From assembly GCA_964483105.1 (NCBI GenBank), contig CAYZZU010000018.1:1-53009 (forward strand): DNA of 53,009 nucleotides, given 5' to 3'. The first letter of the stretch is position 1. Each line of letters starts with the position of its first letter. Position numbers and translations under genes: made by a program. This document shows positions 18,246 to 27,293 of this stretch, piece after piece. This stretch comes from CAYZZU01 sp964483105. GTDB lineage: Bacteria > CG2-30-53-67. Below the pieces are notes generated by a model. It had not been told where the DNA came from and made no database searches. It was given only the letters and a program-made list of their open reading frames with translations.

Positions 18246-20447
18246 TCAGAAAATTGATTCCATGGTCAGGGCCGGATGTCCTTTTTCCGTCAGAAAAGCC
18301 ACGAGTTGCTCGGCATCCGTAGCCACCGTTTCATCAGCGATCTTGTCCAGAAGATCCGGTTCGCCGATCTCCTCGGCGCGCGCCTGCAAAACATCTCCCA
18401 ACTGGTTCTTGAGACTCGTCGTCAACCAGACGATCCGCTTGAACCCTCCGTCAGCGGTCAGAAACTTCTTGCTGGTAATAAAATATTTCCCGATGCCCGT
18501 AAATCCGGGGGTCTGCGTGCCTCCCCCCACGGTCCCCGCCAGCGTAGAAAATTTCATTCCGATGGGGGTCATTCCGGGATATCCCCGGTCCACAATCATG
18601 ATCCCGTTCGCCTCGGGAACCACGGCCACGATCGCCTCGAAACATCCGCAGGAAGTCATGGGAGCATCCATCAGGGAATAGGCTGAAAACCCCTCCAGCG
18701 CCCCATGGGATTCCTTCTGCACATAGGCGTCCACACCCTTCCATCGTCCCTTGACCGGATCCGTGGTTTCTCCCTTCTTCACCGGCTGGTTCCCACCGGT
18801 GGGGTTGATCTCGTAGGCGGCCTTGGCATCCATCCAGTTCACAGCCCCGCAGAGGCCAAGACGTTCCGGCGAAATCACGCACACGTGGTTCGGGGCAAAA
18901 GACTGGCAGAGCAGGCAGGAATAGTAAATATCCACCGACTCATCCGTCATATTGGCCACCCGGATGTCCCGCTCATGGTAAACCTTCCGGGCCTCGTCCC
19001 GGATCCGGACCACTTCCGCCTCATCGGTATAGATCGTGACCTGCACTTTGTCCACGATCGCCGGAAACTTCGACTTCATCATGGCCGCATGGATTTCCCC
19101 GAAGTGATGAATCCGGAATCCTTCGTTAAAGGCGTCCTTACTGATACGGGCCCAGCAGATATCCCGTTGCCCCATGTGCCAGACCCCCTGGGCCATGTTG
19201 ATAAAATCATGGGTCTTTCGTTCCAGGACCGGTTCGAAGTCCTTCTGCATCTTGCGGCCGGCCACCTCGATCACCACACCCAGGGGAACCACACCGCCCG
19301 CTTCATATTTGTCCACGTTCTCTGTGCCGATCACCTCCACCTTGCCGTCTTCCACTTCATTCAGTTCCTTCATCCGGACCAGTTCAAAAGCCGGAGTCTT
19401 GTTCCCTCCGAATTCGAGGAAAGTCTCTTCCTTCCGGATCCGTTCCCCCTCAAAGGCCGGTCCGTAGGCGACCGGAACAGGAGGCTTGTCCACAATAATC
19501 TTGAGTCCGCGGGTCTCGATCGCGGTCTGCACCAGTTTATCCTGATCCAGTTCCCGGACCACGTGCTCGTAAGTACAGACTCCTCGGGGGCGGATCTCCG
19601 GAACCATCGTATCGCAGACAGCCGGAAACCCCTGATTGATCGCCCCGGCCCCGGTGGCCCACTTCATATCATCCAGTTCTCCCAATACAATAGCGAAAGC
19701 AAAAACACGGTTTAAGGAATACTTCAGGTTCAACTGATAATCCCCCGGATTGAGACCACCAAAAGTCAGACCGGCCCGGGCGGCCCAGTTCAAGGCATAG
19801 ATGGCATGTTCCGTGTCCGGTCCCAGGGGGACGATGCGGGTCGGCCATCCCATCTCAACCCCTTTGCGGTGGAGCTGTTTGGTAACGCTCTCCCCCTTCA
19901 CATGACCTGCCAGGAAAATGAGGATATTCTTCTGCTGAAGCTCCCGGACGATCTGGACGGCCCGTTCATCGCTCTCGGCCGCACCCAGGATCACGACATA
20001 CCCCGGCATGGTCCCGTCGACAAGCTGAAAACCAAGGTCGCGGAGGATGGAATCGGTGATGAACCCGTTGTAGGTCAGGTCCATCTCGGGGTCGTATACA
20101 GGCTCCGCTCCCTGGATGTAGCGGAGAGCCATCAGGATCTCCTGCGCAAACAGGGTCGCCATCCCCGCGTCCAGGGCCTCCCCGAGATAGGGTTTGTAGA
20201 CCTTCGCATCCGGAACGGCCGTCAGGAGAGGACGGACATATTCCTCAAAGGCCCGCCTCATGTCACCCGTCGTCTTCACCGCAAAACCGGTCATGGCATA
20301 GATCTGGGGCAAGAAATATCCGGTATCGTCGAATTCAAACACAAAATCTTCACCCTTCTCGGCGATCACTTCCTGTAAAAGTTGATCCACCCTCTCAACA
20401 ATTTCATGGGAGGCACGAATGGCCGCCGAGGCAATTTCCTTGGACAT
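18246..20447 (-). CDS. acsB: Acetyl-CoA synthase (CO-methylating), ACS subunit
   Basis: This enzyme joins a methyl group from the corrinoid protein, CO from CODH and CoA into acetyl-CoA at the Ni-Fe-S A-cluster. The 733 residues match the bacterial AcsB length. The A-cluster ligands are all present: C511, C514, C523 and C533 hold the cubane, and C600-G-C602 binds the distal nickel. They sit exactly five positions after the Moorella numbering as I recall it. The start has TAGGAGG 9 bp upstream. It is encoded between acsC and cooS. Confidence 0.97.
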   Translation of the reverse strand: MSKEIASAAIRASHEIVERVDQLLQEVIAEKGEDFVFEFDDTGYFLPQIYAMTGFAVKTTGDMRRAFEEYVRPLLTAVPDAKVYKPYLGEALDAGMATLFAQEILMALRYIQGAEPVYDPEMDLTYNGFITDSILRDLGFQLVDGTMPGYVVILGAAESDERAVQIVRELQQKNILIFLAGHVKGESVTKQLHRKGVEMGWPTRIVPLGPDTEHAIYALNWAARAGLTFGGLNPGDYQLNLKYSLNRVFAFAIVLGELDDMKWATGAGAINQGFPAVCDTMVPEIRPRGVCTYEHVVRELDQDKLVQTAIETRGLKIIVDKPPVPVAYGPAFEGERIRKEETFLEFGGNKTPAFELVRMKELNEVEDGKVEVIGTENVDKYEAGGVVPLGVVIEVAGRKMQKDFEPVLERKTHDFINMAQGVWHMGQRDICWARISKDAFNEGFRIHHFGEIHAAMMKSKFPAIVDKVQVTIYTDEAEVVRIRDEARKVYHERDIRVANMTDESVDIYYSCLLCQSFAPNHVCVISPERLGLCGAVNWMDAKAAYEINPTGGNQPVKKGETTDPVKGRWKGVDAYVQKESHGALEGFSAYSLMDAPMTSCGCFEAIVAVVPEANGIMIVDRGYPGMTPIGMKFSTLAGTVGGGTQTPGFTGIGKYFITSKKFLTADGGFKRIVWLTTSLKNQLGDVLQARAEEIGEPDLLDKIADETVATDAEQLVAFLTEKGHPALTMESIF

Positions 20448-20489
20448 GATGAAAACCTCCTAACCTCTCAATAAAAGTGAAAACTCCCC

Positions 20490-21833
20490 TTATGACCCGT
20501 TGACACGGGACTTCAGAAACTGGGGAAGCTGGTTGGCCTCCCGCGGCCCGACCACTACCTTCCATCCATCACCCAACTTGTCCTCCAAGGCACCGGAGAG
20601 GACCGAGACATAGCCGGGAAGAATAACCTCCTTCCGGGAAAGACTGCCTTCCACACCGCTTTCCTTGATAAATTCGGCGATTTTACTCGCCGTAAACTTT
20701 CCGGCGGCCCATGCGGTCAGAACCGACAACCCCTCCACATCCTGAACCGCCAGGCGGGTCGCCACCCTGCTGTTCTCAATCTCACCGGCCACGATAAAGT
20801 AAGTCAGAGCGAAGTTCGTAGTCACAATGAAGGGGGAGTCCCCGTTGACACTTCCGATCTCGTAGACCTTCTGATCGACCTGCATCGGTTTCTGCGGATC
20901 GGTATAGATATTGAGCCGTCCGGTCAGCAGACCAAGCATCTCCCAGTCACGCAGTTCACCGAGAAGGATCACCGAGGCGTACTTCATGGTCCCGATCGTG
21001 GCCAGAGCATTTTCAAGCTGCGGATCGTCGTTCACGGCCGACATGAAGATCGGGAAACCGAAAGGCTTGAAGTTCTTCTTCACCGCCAGTCTTCGAATCA
21101 ATGTCAGACGCTCAAGCGCCTCCCTGGCGTTTGCCGGAGCAGGATCCAGAATCAGATCCTCCACTCCGGCCCCGACCGCTTTTTCCGACATTACGGCCAG
21201 ATCGTCCAGGTTTCCCGCGCTCAGGACCAGCGCCGCCTTTCCTTTGACCAGAGGAAGGAGCTCATCCAGATTTTCGGATGTGGCGCCGTAGACCAGCGGT
21301 TTCTTCCCCTCGCAGGCGGACAGGGCGGCCTCAATCCGCCCGGCGTCACGGGTCGAAAGCAAGATCCCCTGACGGGGTGCCGTCTCGACAACGGTTTTCA
21401 CGGCCGCGGCAAAGGTTGCGGCATCCCCGGAGGCATCGGTGACCGCAATCAGGTTTACCCCGTAATCCTCCCCAACCCGATCCACCTTGTAGGAAGCAAT
21501 CCGTTCGACCTTTGCCGTGAGCTCCGGATCGTTGTCCGATACGGAAACAGCATAGGCACAGGGATTGACGAACTTCTTCTCATGACGGAAGAGAACCGTC
21601 TCCTCTCCCAGGGGCCACTCGGCGGCACCGGAACCCAGGACCACCTTTCTCACCGGAGGAGCCGACGCCGCTCCCAGGAACTCCTTGGCCTCATCCGAGG
21701 CATGGGGACAATCTTCAAGGGAAGCCTGTTTGGCCGCAAGCTTCATGGCAAAGGCAAGGCAGGTGGGAAACCCGCAATCCTTGCAGTTGGTCTTCGGAAG
21801 ATGTTTGAAAATCTCGATTCCTGTGAGCGCCAT
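20490..21833 (-). CDS. acsC: Corrinoid/iron-sulfur protein, large subunit
   Basis: The 447-residue protein begins with the [4Fe-4S] domain, ligands C17, C20, C25 and C42 (NCKDCGFPTCLAFAMKLA...CP). A TIM-barrel-like region and a C-terminal corrinoid-binding domain follow. With AcsD it carries the methyl group from AcsE to acetyl-CoA synthase. The cobalt centre must be kept as Co(I), which is the job of the RACo gene in this cluster. It lies 42 bp upstream of acsB, with AAGGAG before the ATG. Confidence 0.96.
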   Translation of the reverse strand: MALTGIEIFKHLPKTNCKDCGFPTCLAFAMKLAAKQASLEDCPHASDEAKEFLGAASAPPVRKVVLGSGAAEWPLGEETVLFRHEKKFVNPCAYAVSVSDNDPELTAKVERIASYKVDRVGEDYGVNLIAVTDASGDAATFAAAVKTVVETAPRQGILLSTRDAGRIEAALSACEGKKPLVYGATSENLDELLPLVKGKAALVLSAGNLDDLAVMSEKAVGAGVEDLILDPAPANAREALERLTLIRRLAVKKNFKPFGFPIFMSAVNDDPQLENALATIGTMKYASVILLGELRDWEMLGLLTGRLNIYTDPQKPMQVDQKVYEIGSVNGDSPFIVTTNFALTYFIVAGEIENSRVATRLAVQDVEGLSVLTAWAAGKFTASKIAEFIKESGVEGSLSRKEVILPGYVSVLSGALEDKLGDGWKVVVGPREANQLPQFLKSRVNGS

Positions 21834-21928
21834 CTCTTCATTTCTCCTTATGATTCAATCAAGAAATATCTGCCAGGTACAGGACGCGACCTGATCCCGG
21901 TTCCGCGTCTCTATATTACCGGCTGAAA

Positions 21929-22873
21929 TCAGGGCATCAGTTGATCCAGCGTCTTCTCCACGGTACGGACAGCCCTTGGAGAAGACATGACCAGAATCTC
22001 CGCCCCCGCCATGAGCATACTGACCGCGGTCGAGGCCTCCCAACTCACCCCTCGTTCCTGCTGATTCCCCCATTCCGGCAAATCCTCTTCCGGGGCCTTG
22101 ACTTCCTTGACCTTCCAGACGACCGGGGCCAGGTCCAGAAACATGGGGGGCTGCATCATCGCGTCGTTCTGCAACAGTCCCGCCGCCCGGATCCTTTCAA
22201 TAACGGAATAGGTATACTCCAGCCCATACCCCAAGGCGCTCGCCGTGGGATCCACGACGATGTTGTTGACATCAAACCCCGCCTGGGTCAGGAGAATGTT
22301 GATCTGTTTCGCCAGGTTGAAATCCAGGTTGGAAAAGGCGATCAATTTATGCCCGTTGGCGATCGCAGCGGCTGATATGGTCTTGTAGTTCTCCTCCTGA
22401 GCCTTCCCGATCAGGCAGTTTGCCCCCCGGGCCGCATCGGCCGCAGCCTTCAGGACCGAACCATCCTTGGCTTCCTTGAAAGATCCTAAAATGATCAAGG
22501 GAATTTCAATTGCGTCCAACACCTTCCTGACCGTCTCAGCCGCGGACTCGGGAGTGGCGTCCTGACCGTCCGGATCGGTACTCACCAAACGCAGGGCCAC
22601 CGCCCGGGCGGAGAGTTCGTTCTGGCAGTAAAGAGCCCACTGGACCGGGTCGTCCCAGACCGCGCCCAACTCTTCTTGCAGGGACGATGGTGGATCCTCG
22701 GGGATGGCATCCAGCACCTCATAGGCGATCAGGGGACGATACCCCACCTCTCCTTCAAAGGAATGAAAGGGAAGGCAGGAAGCCCCACCGATGCGAACTG
22801 CCTTGTCCCCGGTCCCGATGGTCATCGAGATCACCTTCCCGGTATAGTTTTCCTTCAGAATTTCAACGGCCAT
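21929..22873 (-). CDS. acsD: Corrinoid/iron-sulfur protein, small subunit
   Basis: A 314-residue TIM-barrel protein that forms the heterodimer with AcsC and helps cradle the corrinoid. Family blocks include VISMTIGTGDKAVRIGG at the N-terminus and NIVVDPTASALGYGLEYTYSVIERIR. It sits between acsE and acsC in the same direction, with a purine-rich GAGGAGAAG site before the ATG. No odd features seen. Confidence 0.95.
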   Translation of the reverse strand: MAVEILKENYTGKVISMTIGTGDKAVRIGGASCLPFHSFEGEVGYRPLIAYEVLDAIPEDPPSSLQEELGAVWDDPVQWALYCQNELSARAVALRLVSTDPDGQDATPESAAETVRKVLDAIEIPLIILGSFKEAKDGSVLKAAADAARGANCLIGKAQEENYKTISAAAIANGHKLIAFSNLDFNLAKQINILLTQAGFDVNNIVVDPTASALGYGLEYTYSVIERIRAAGLLQNDAMMQPPMFLDLAPVVWKVKEVKAPEEDLPEWGNQQERGVSWEASTAVSMLMAGAEILVMSSPRAVRTVEKTLDQLMP

Positions 22874-22910
22874 TTTCTTCTCCTCTTACAAAATCGAAGA
22901 TTTTTTAAAA

Positions 22911-23747
22911 TCAGACTTCAAGAAACGAATGCGCGTACATAATTTCACCCCGCATCACCTTTTCGGTTTTCTCCACATGCTGGGGCGGATAGACCGCCTT
23001 CGGATCTCCGCTTTTCACAACCTCCATAAACTCTTTCTCCAGAGGATCGATAATGGCGGCGGTCAGTCCGGCATCGGCGAGCATCTTGTAAAAAACGGCG
23101 GTCAGGAGCCCCTTCATGGCGAGGGGGGCCGTATTGGCGATATTCGAGAGCCCCACCACCGATTTCATGGGAGGATCGTTCAAGGTCTGAAACATCTCGA
23201 CCGCATGGATGCAGTGCATCGCCTGATCCTGGTTCCCATTCAGCATCAGGACCAGAGGATCCAGATAGATGTGATCCAGCGGCAGCCCCACCTCATCGGC
23301 CTTGGTCATAATGTCCACGGCAATGGCGCACCGTTCGTTCGCGTCAGCCGGCAAACCCGATCCCGAAAGACAGAGACCGATGATGTCGCACTGGAATTCG
23401 GCGGCCACCGGCATAAAAGTATTGAGCCGTTCCGTCTCCCCGGATGTGGAGTTGATCATGGGACGCCCCCATTCATTGTTGTGAGCGCGAAGTCCGGCCT
23501 GGATGGCCTCCAGATTGGTCGTATCCAGACAGAGCGGAACCTGAACAACCTCCTGGACCGTCTTCACCATCCAGTCCATCAGCTCGGGACCATCCTCCTC
23601 GGCAGGGCCGATATTGATATCCAGCATGCTTGCACCGGCTTCAACCTGGGCTTTGGCGATCTCCTGAATCGGTTTCGGGTCCCGGTCCTGCATAGCCGCA
23701 CGTTGTGCCTTGGTGATCACGTTGATGCGCTCGCCGATCAGTAACAT
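22911..23747 (-). CDS. acsE: Methyl-THF:corrinoid/iron-sulfur protein methyltransferase
   Basis: This enzyme moves the methyl group of methyl-THF to the cobalt of AcsCD. The 278-residue pterin-binding TIM barrel begins MLLIGERINVITKA and has the family motifs GASMLDINIGPA, PLCLDTTN and MINSTSGE, where the folate-binding Asp and Asn residues lie. It has a strong site, AAAGGAGG about 6 bp before ATG, and is followed 37 bp later by acsD. The upstream junction holds a 9-bp repeat array. Confidence 0.96.
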   Translation of the reverse strand: MLLIGERINVITKAQRAAMQDRDPKPIQEIAKAQVEAGASMLDINIGPAEEDGPELMDWMVKTVQEVVQVPLCLDTTNLEAIQAGLRAHNNEWGRPMINSTSGETERLNTFMPVAAEFQCDIIGLCLSGSGLPADANERCAIAVDIMTKADEVGLPLDHIYLDPLVLMLNGNQDQAMHCIHAVEMFQTLNDPPMKSVVGLSNIANTAPLAMKGLLTAVFYKMLADAGLTAAIIDPLEKEFMEVVKSGDPKAVYPPQHVEKTEKVMRGEIMYAHSFLEV

Positions 23748-23776
23748 ACTCTTCCTCCTTTGAAAATATGCATAAG

Positions 23777-23821
23777 CCGTTCAAACCGCTCAAACCGATT
23801 CAGCCGCTCGAGCCGCTCAAA
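23777..23821. repeat. 9-bp periodic repeat array (copy 2)
   Basis: Five head-to-tail 9-bp units (CCGTTCAAA, CCGCTCAAA, CCGATTCAG, CCGCTCGAG, CCGCTCAAA) fill most of the gap between the DUF2520 gene and acsE. It is the same repeat family as at 15580-15639. Confidence 0.75.
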
Positions 23822-23832
23822 CACTACCTTGC

Positions 23833-24714
23833 CTACCCCGCACTCTTCAGAATCTTCAGCAACTCCTCTTTGGTTGCGGCATCGATACCCCCCTTCGCCT
23901 CCGCCACATCCGCAGTGATTCTGCCCATCTCGCAGTAGATCCGCCTCCCCTCCGGCATCAGGCGATCAAAAGCGGCCAGATGCCCTTCCAGGGTCGTACG
24001 GTCTCCCCGTTCGATCGGACCGGTCAGGGCGGCAGGAACGCCCACACGTTCCAGGTTTTTCACTGTCCCCCGGATCAGCGGCATCAGAGCGGGTAACCCC
24101 TTCTCCCTCGGAATACCGATCACCTCGAACATCCGAAGAGCCTGATCCACCAGGGCGACAAAGTAATTGCAGGCCACCACCGCCGCCGCGTGATACAACA
24201 TCTTTCCCTCGGAGGGAATCACCATCTCGGTTCCCCCCAAGGCGGCGATCATTTCCTTCCCGACCTTCATCGCCCCCGGGTCTCCATCCAGAGCGAAAAA
24301 CGAACCCGGTAGATTGGCCACCGCCTGCTCCGTGTCCGCCAGCGTCTGCAGGGGATGGATCGACAAGGTCCTCGCTCCACAGGCACGGGCCGATGAAAGA
24401 AGCTCCGCAGAATGGGCGCCGCAGCAGTGAATCACAGTGCTCCCTCTGCTGAACCCCTTTTCCGCGGCAATCTCGGCGCAAACCTTCCCGATCACCCCAT
24501 CCGGCGTGGTGATCAGTACAATCTCACCCTGACGGGCCGTCTCAACGGAATCGGTGGACGCAACTCCCGCGCCGATAAACCGGACCGCTCGTTCGGCCGA
24601 TTCCAGGCTCCGGGAAGAAACTCCCACGATGCGGTATCCCTTCCGGTGAAGCAGGGTCGCGATCGACGTCCCCACGACCCCGGCCCCGATGATCGCCACG
24701 CGTTGCCCCATCAT
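23833..24714 (-). CDS. Rossmann-fold and DUF2520 domain protein
   Basis: A 293-residue two-domain dehydrogenase-like protein. The N-terminal Rossmann fold opens with VAIIGAGVVGTSIATLLHRKG, a dinucleotide-binding loop. The C-terminal helical domain (about 150-290) is of the DUF2520 type, with a conserved HPLQTLAD at the domain junction and YHAAAVVACNYFVALVDQA. The fold resembles ketopantoate reductase and F420-dependent oxidoreductases. Because panB lies close by in the same cluster, a ketopantoate reductase role is a reasonable guess. The gene is also squeezed between cooC and acsE, so a role tied to CODH/ACS cannot be excluded. Substrate unknown. Confidence 0.8.
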   Translation of the reverse strand: MMGQRVAIIGAGVVGTSIATLLHRKGYRIVGVSSRSLESAERAVRFIGAGVASTDSVETARQGEIVLITTPDGVIGKVCAEIAAEKGFSRGSTVIHCCGAHSAELLSSARACGARTLSIHPLQTLADTEQAVANLPGSFFALDGDPGAMKVGKEMIAALGGTEMVIPSEGKMLYHAAAVVACNYFVALVDQALRMFEVIGIPREKGLPALMPLIRGTVKNLERVGVPAALTGPIERGDRTTLEGHLAAFDRLMPEGRRIYCEMGRITADVAEAKGGIDAATKEELLKILKSAG

Positions 24715-24743
24715 GGCCCTTAACCTTTCGGCAAAGAGATCCC

Positions 24744-25502
24744 TTACGGAATCCGAAGCTCATCCAGGATCTGTTCCACGGCAACCACGGCAGGGGAATC
24801 ATCCGGAAGATCCATCACCGGTTTTCCCTTCGCATCAAATTCGCTGATGACCGGATCCGCCGGAACCATACCGGTAACGCTCATCCCCTGATCTTCAATG
24901 TAACGCATCAATGCCGGGTCCGGCGATCCATCCACGCGATTGAGGATCAATGCCGTACGCCCGATATTCAATTTCAGCTCCCCCGCCAGATCCTGGACCC
25001 TCTTCGCGGCCTGGATCCCCCGCCGGGAGGGATCGCTCATGACCAGGAGGAGATCGGTGTCATGCGTGGTTCTCCGGCTGAGATGCTCCAGACCGGCCTC
25101 ATTGTCGATCACCATATAGGGATACTTGGAGGACAGTTCATCCGAATACTTCCGAATCAGGTTGTTCACAAAGCAGTAACAACCAGGCCCTTCGGGACGC
25201 CCCATGACCAGAAGATCGAACCCTTCCCGTTCCACCACAGCCCGGTGGAGCATCATCTCGAAATAAGCCTCCTTGGACATTCCTCCGGGCTGCATCCCGC
25301 TTCTTCCCAGAACCTCCTCCCGGAGTTCCCCGATTGTATTCTCGACCTCCACGTCTAAAACCTCGTTGAGGTTGGCATTGGCATCGGCATCAATGGCCAT
25401 CACCGGGCTTTTCCCTTTTCGGACCAGGTATCGGATCAGAAGGCCGGCCAGGCTGGTCTTTCCGGTTCCGCCCTTGCCGGCAAGTGCTATGCTATAAGAC
25501 AT
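24744..25502 (-). CDS. cooC: CooC-type nickel-insertion ATPase for CODH/ACS
   Basis: A 252-residue MinD/ParA-type ATPase. It has the deviant Walker A motif GKGGTGKT (residues 9-16, with both K10 and K15) and the CxC nickel site C108-Y-C110 typical of CooC/AcsF. DADANANLNEVL and MVIDNEAGLEHLSRR are also family blocks. These dimeric ATPases bind Ni(II) and help load it into CODH or ACS. It lies just upstream of the DUF2520 and acs genes. The sequence alone does not say whether it serves CooS or AcsB. Confidence 0.93.
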   Translation of the reverse strand: MSYSIALAGKGGTGKTSLAGLLIRYLVRKGKSPVMAIDADANANLNEVLDVEVENTIGELREEVLGRSGMQPGGMSKEAYFEMMLHRAVVEREGFDLLVMGRPEGPGCYCFVNNLIRKYSDELSSKYPYMVIDNEAGLEHLSRRTTHDTDLLLVMSDPSRRGIQAAKRVQDLAGELKLNIGRTALILNRVDGSPDPALMRYIEDQGMSVTGMVPADPVISEFDAKGKPVMDLPDDSPAVVAVEQILDELRIP

Positions 25503-25596
25503 ACTCTACCATCTCAATCGGTCAATCTAAAAAAGCAGACAGTAACTCCCCTTGCCTGCATCCATACATTCAGCGGCCGATCAACGTGCGGCGGAA

Positions 25597-26331
25597 TCAC
25601 AGATTCAGAAAAACTTCCCGAACCTCTTCACTCTTCCCGCAAGTCATTTTCCCTTCCGGGCATTTCCCACGCACGCATCCGGGACCGGCATTTTGGAAGA
25701 GTTTGGGAGCGGCTTCCTTGACCTTCAGAAGCATCTCGAAGGCCATGTTGCGGATCTCCCACTGGGCCCGGTTGCAGCAACGGACCCGGAAAAAATGAAG
25801 GAGTTCGCGGGCGTTCATCGTAATGATAATTTTGGTCTCTGCAGCATTGGGAAGGAGAAATCGGGCATCTTCCTGTGAGCGCTCTCCCCTGTCTCCAAGA
25901 GCGGTATTGAGTTCGTCGTACCATCCCTGAATCTTCTTCATCTTCTCCGCGAACCATTCCGCGCGACCGGCATCCACTACGGAAGGAGGAATCACATAAT
26001 CAAAGACCTCTCCTTCGTGCCTGGCTGTCTGTTCTCCCACATAACGCTGGCTCTGTTGGGAGTAAGAGGCGACCCGATGCCGGACGATCTGATGCGTGCA
26101 GGCCCGGGAGATTCCCTCCACTCCGAATGTGAAGCTCACATGCTCCACCGGAGACATATGCCCCATCGAAACCAGCTTGTCCACAAAACCGGATTGATCC
26201 CTGCTCTCGATTCCCTCCTTCAGGTCGCTGATGTTCGCCGGCGAATAACAAAGCTTGGCTCCCATGGCGACCACTTCTTCCGGGCGCGGGGTATGCCGTA
26301 ACAACTCCACATGCAGTCTGGCCGGTCCCAT
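25597..26331 (-). CDS. thyX: FAD-dependent thymidylate synthase
   Basis: ThyX makes dTMP from dUMP using methylene-THF as carbon donor and NADPH as reductant, and releases THF rather than DHF. The 244-residue product has the ThyX signature RHRx7S at R84-H85-R86 to S94 (RHRVASYSQQSQRY). The C-terminus carries an unusual cysteine group, CVRGKCPEGKMTCG, possibly a metal site. It lies between panB and cooC, so two consumers of methylene-THF sit inside the C1 cluster. AAGGGGG precedes the ATG. Confidence 0.96.
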   Translation of the reverse strand: MGPARLHVELLRHTPRPEEVVAMGAKLCYSPANISDLKEGIESRDQSGFVDKLVSMGHMSPVEHVSFTFGVEGISRACTHQIVRHRVASYSQQSQRYVGEQTARHEGEVFDYVIPPSVVDAGRAEWFAEKMKKIQGWYDELNTALGDRGERSQEDARFLLPNAAETKIIITMNARELLHFFRVRCCNRAQWEIRNMAFEMLLKVKEAAPKLFQNAGPGCVRGKCPEGKMTCGKSEEVREVFLNL

Positions 26332-26401
26332 GAGATCCCCCTTTCAGGCAAAGCGACGGGCCGGCTCAAGACCTGACCCCGTTTACCCTTACAGAATTGT
26401 C

Positions 26402-27190
26402 TTAATGAAAGGTATGTTCCTCTCCGGGAAACTCGCCTCCCTCTACTTCTTCCTTATATTGCCGCAGAGCGGAAAGGGCCGACTCTCCCAATTGAGCATA
26501 CCGTTTAATGAACTTTGGAGTAAACCGATCGAAGAGTCCCAGCATGTCGTGCAGAACCAGGACCTGACCGTCGCAATCGACCCCGGCGCCGATCCCGATC
26601 GTCGGGATTGAAATCTCTTCGGTGATCCGCTTTGCAATTCCTCCGGGGACACACTCGAGAACCACCGAAAAGGCACCGGCTTCTTCCACAATTTTCGCAT
26701 CACGGACAAGGCGGTCCACTTCCTTCTGCACCTTGAAACCGCCCATCTTGTGAACCGACTGCGGAGTCAGACCGATATGGGCCATGACCGGGATGTCGGC
26801 CCCGGCAATCGCTTCGATCGTCTTCCGGACCGAGGCACCGCCTTCCAGCTTGACCGCCTGGGCGCCGGCTTCCTTGATGAACCTGCCCGCATTGCATACG
26901 GCCTCTTTTCGGCCGACCTGATAGGAAAGAAAAGGCATATCCCCCACGATCAGAGAGTGTGTGGCGGCCCGGGTCACCATTCCCGTGTGATAGAGCATCT
27001 CCTCCATGGTCACCGGCAGGGTATTCTCCCTGCCCTGAACGACCACACCGACGGAATCACCCACCAGGATCATATCGATCCCCGCCTGGTCCACCAGGGA
27101 AGCAAAAGGGAAATCGTAGGCCGTAAGCATGGTGATCTTTTTGCCTTCGGCCTTCTTCTTCGAAAGATCGGTAATGGTTAATCTTCCCAT
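26402..27190 (-). CDS. panB: 3-methyl-2-oxobutanoate hydroxymethyltransferase
   Basis: PanB transfers a one-carbon unit from methylene-THF to ketoisovalerate to make ketopantoate, the first committed step of pantothenate and hence CoA synthesis. The 262-residue TIM barrel shows MLTAYDFPFASLVDQAGID, the metal-binding LVGDSVGVVVQG and VKLEGG, and IGIGAGVDCDGQVLVLHDMLG. The start has AAAAGGA. panC and panD are not in the window. The adjacent C1 genes provide its cosubstrate and acetyl-CoA synthase uses its end product CoA. Confidence 0.96.
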   Translation of the reverse strand: MGRLTITDLSKKKAEGKKITMLTAYDFPFASLVDQAGIDMILVGDSVGVVVQGRENTLPVTMEEMLYHTGMVTRAATHSLIVGDMPFLSYQVGRKEAVCNAGRFIKEAGAQAVKLEGGASVRKTIEAIAGADIPVMAHIGLTPQSVHKMGGFKVQKEVDRLVRDAKIVEEAGAFSVVLECVPGGIAKRITEEISIPTIGIGAGVDCDGQVLVLHDMLGLFDRFTPKFIKRYAQLGESALSALRQYKEEVEGGEFPGEEHTFH

Positions 27191-27257
27191 GATTTCACCT
27201 GATCCTTTTCGGCCCCCCGGAAGAAGCTGCTTCTCTATTCAGGTTAAAGCAGCGATT

Positions 27258-27293
27258 CCGGTTCAAACCGTTGAAACCGTTTCAACGGTTTGA
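27258..27293. repeat. 9-bp periodic repeat array (copy 3)
   Basis: About four 9-bp units of the same family (GTTCAAACC, GTTGAAACC, GTTTCAACG type) lie directly after the metF stop codon in the gap to panB. The last two units form an inverted repeat (CCGTTGAAA with TTTCAACGG). Confidence 0.7.

Noticed and set aside
16939..18681. Long plus-strand open frame (580 codons) opposite cooS
   Set aside because: It is a shadow of the G/C-rich third positions of cooS and acsB. Its translation is rich in His, Arg and Pro, has no domain and no ribosome site.
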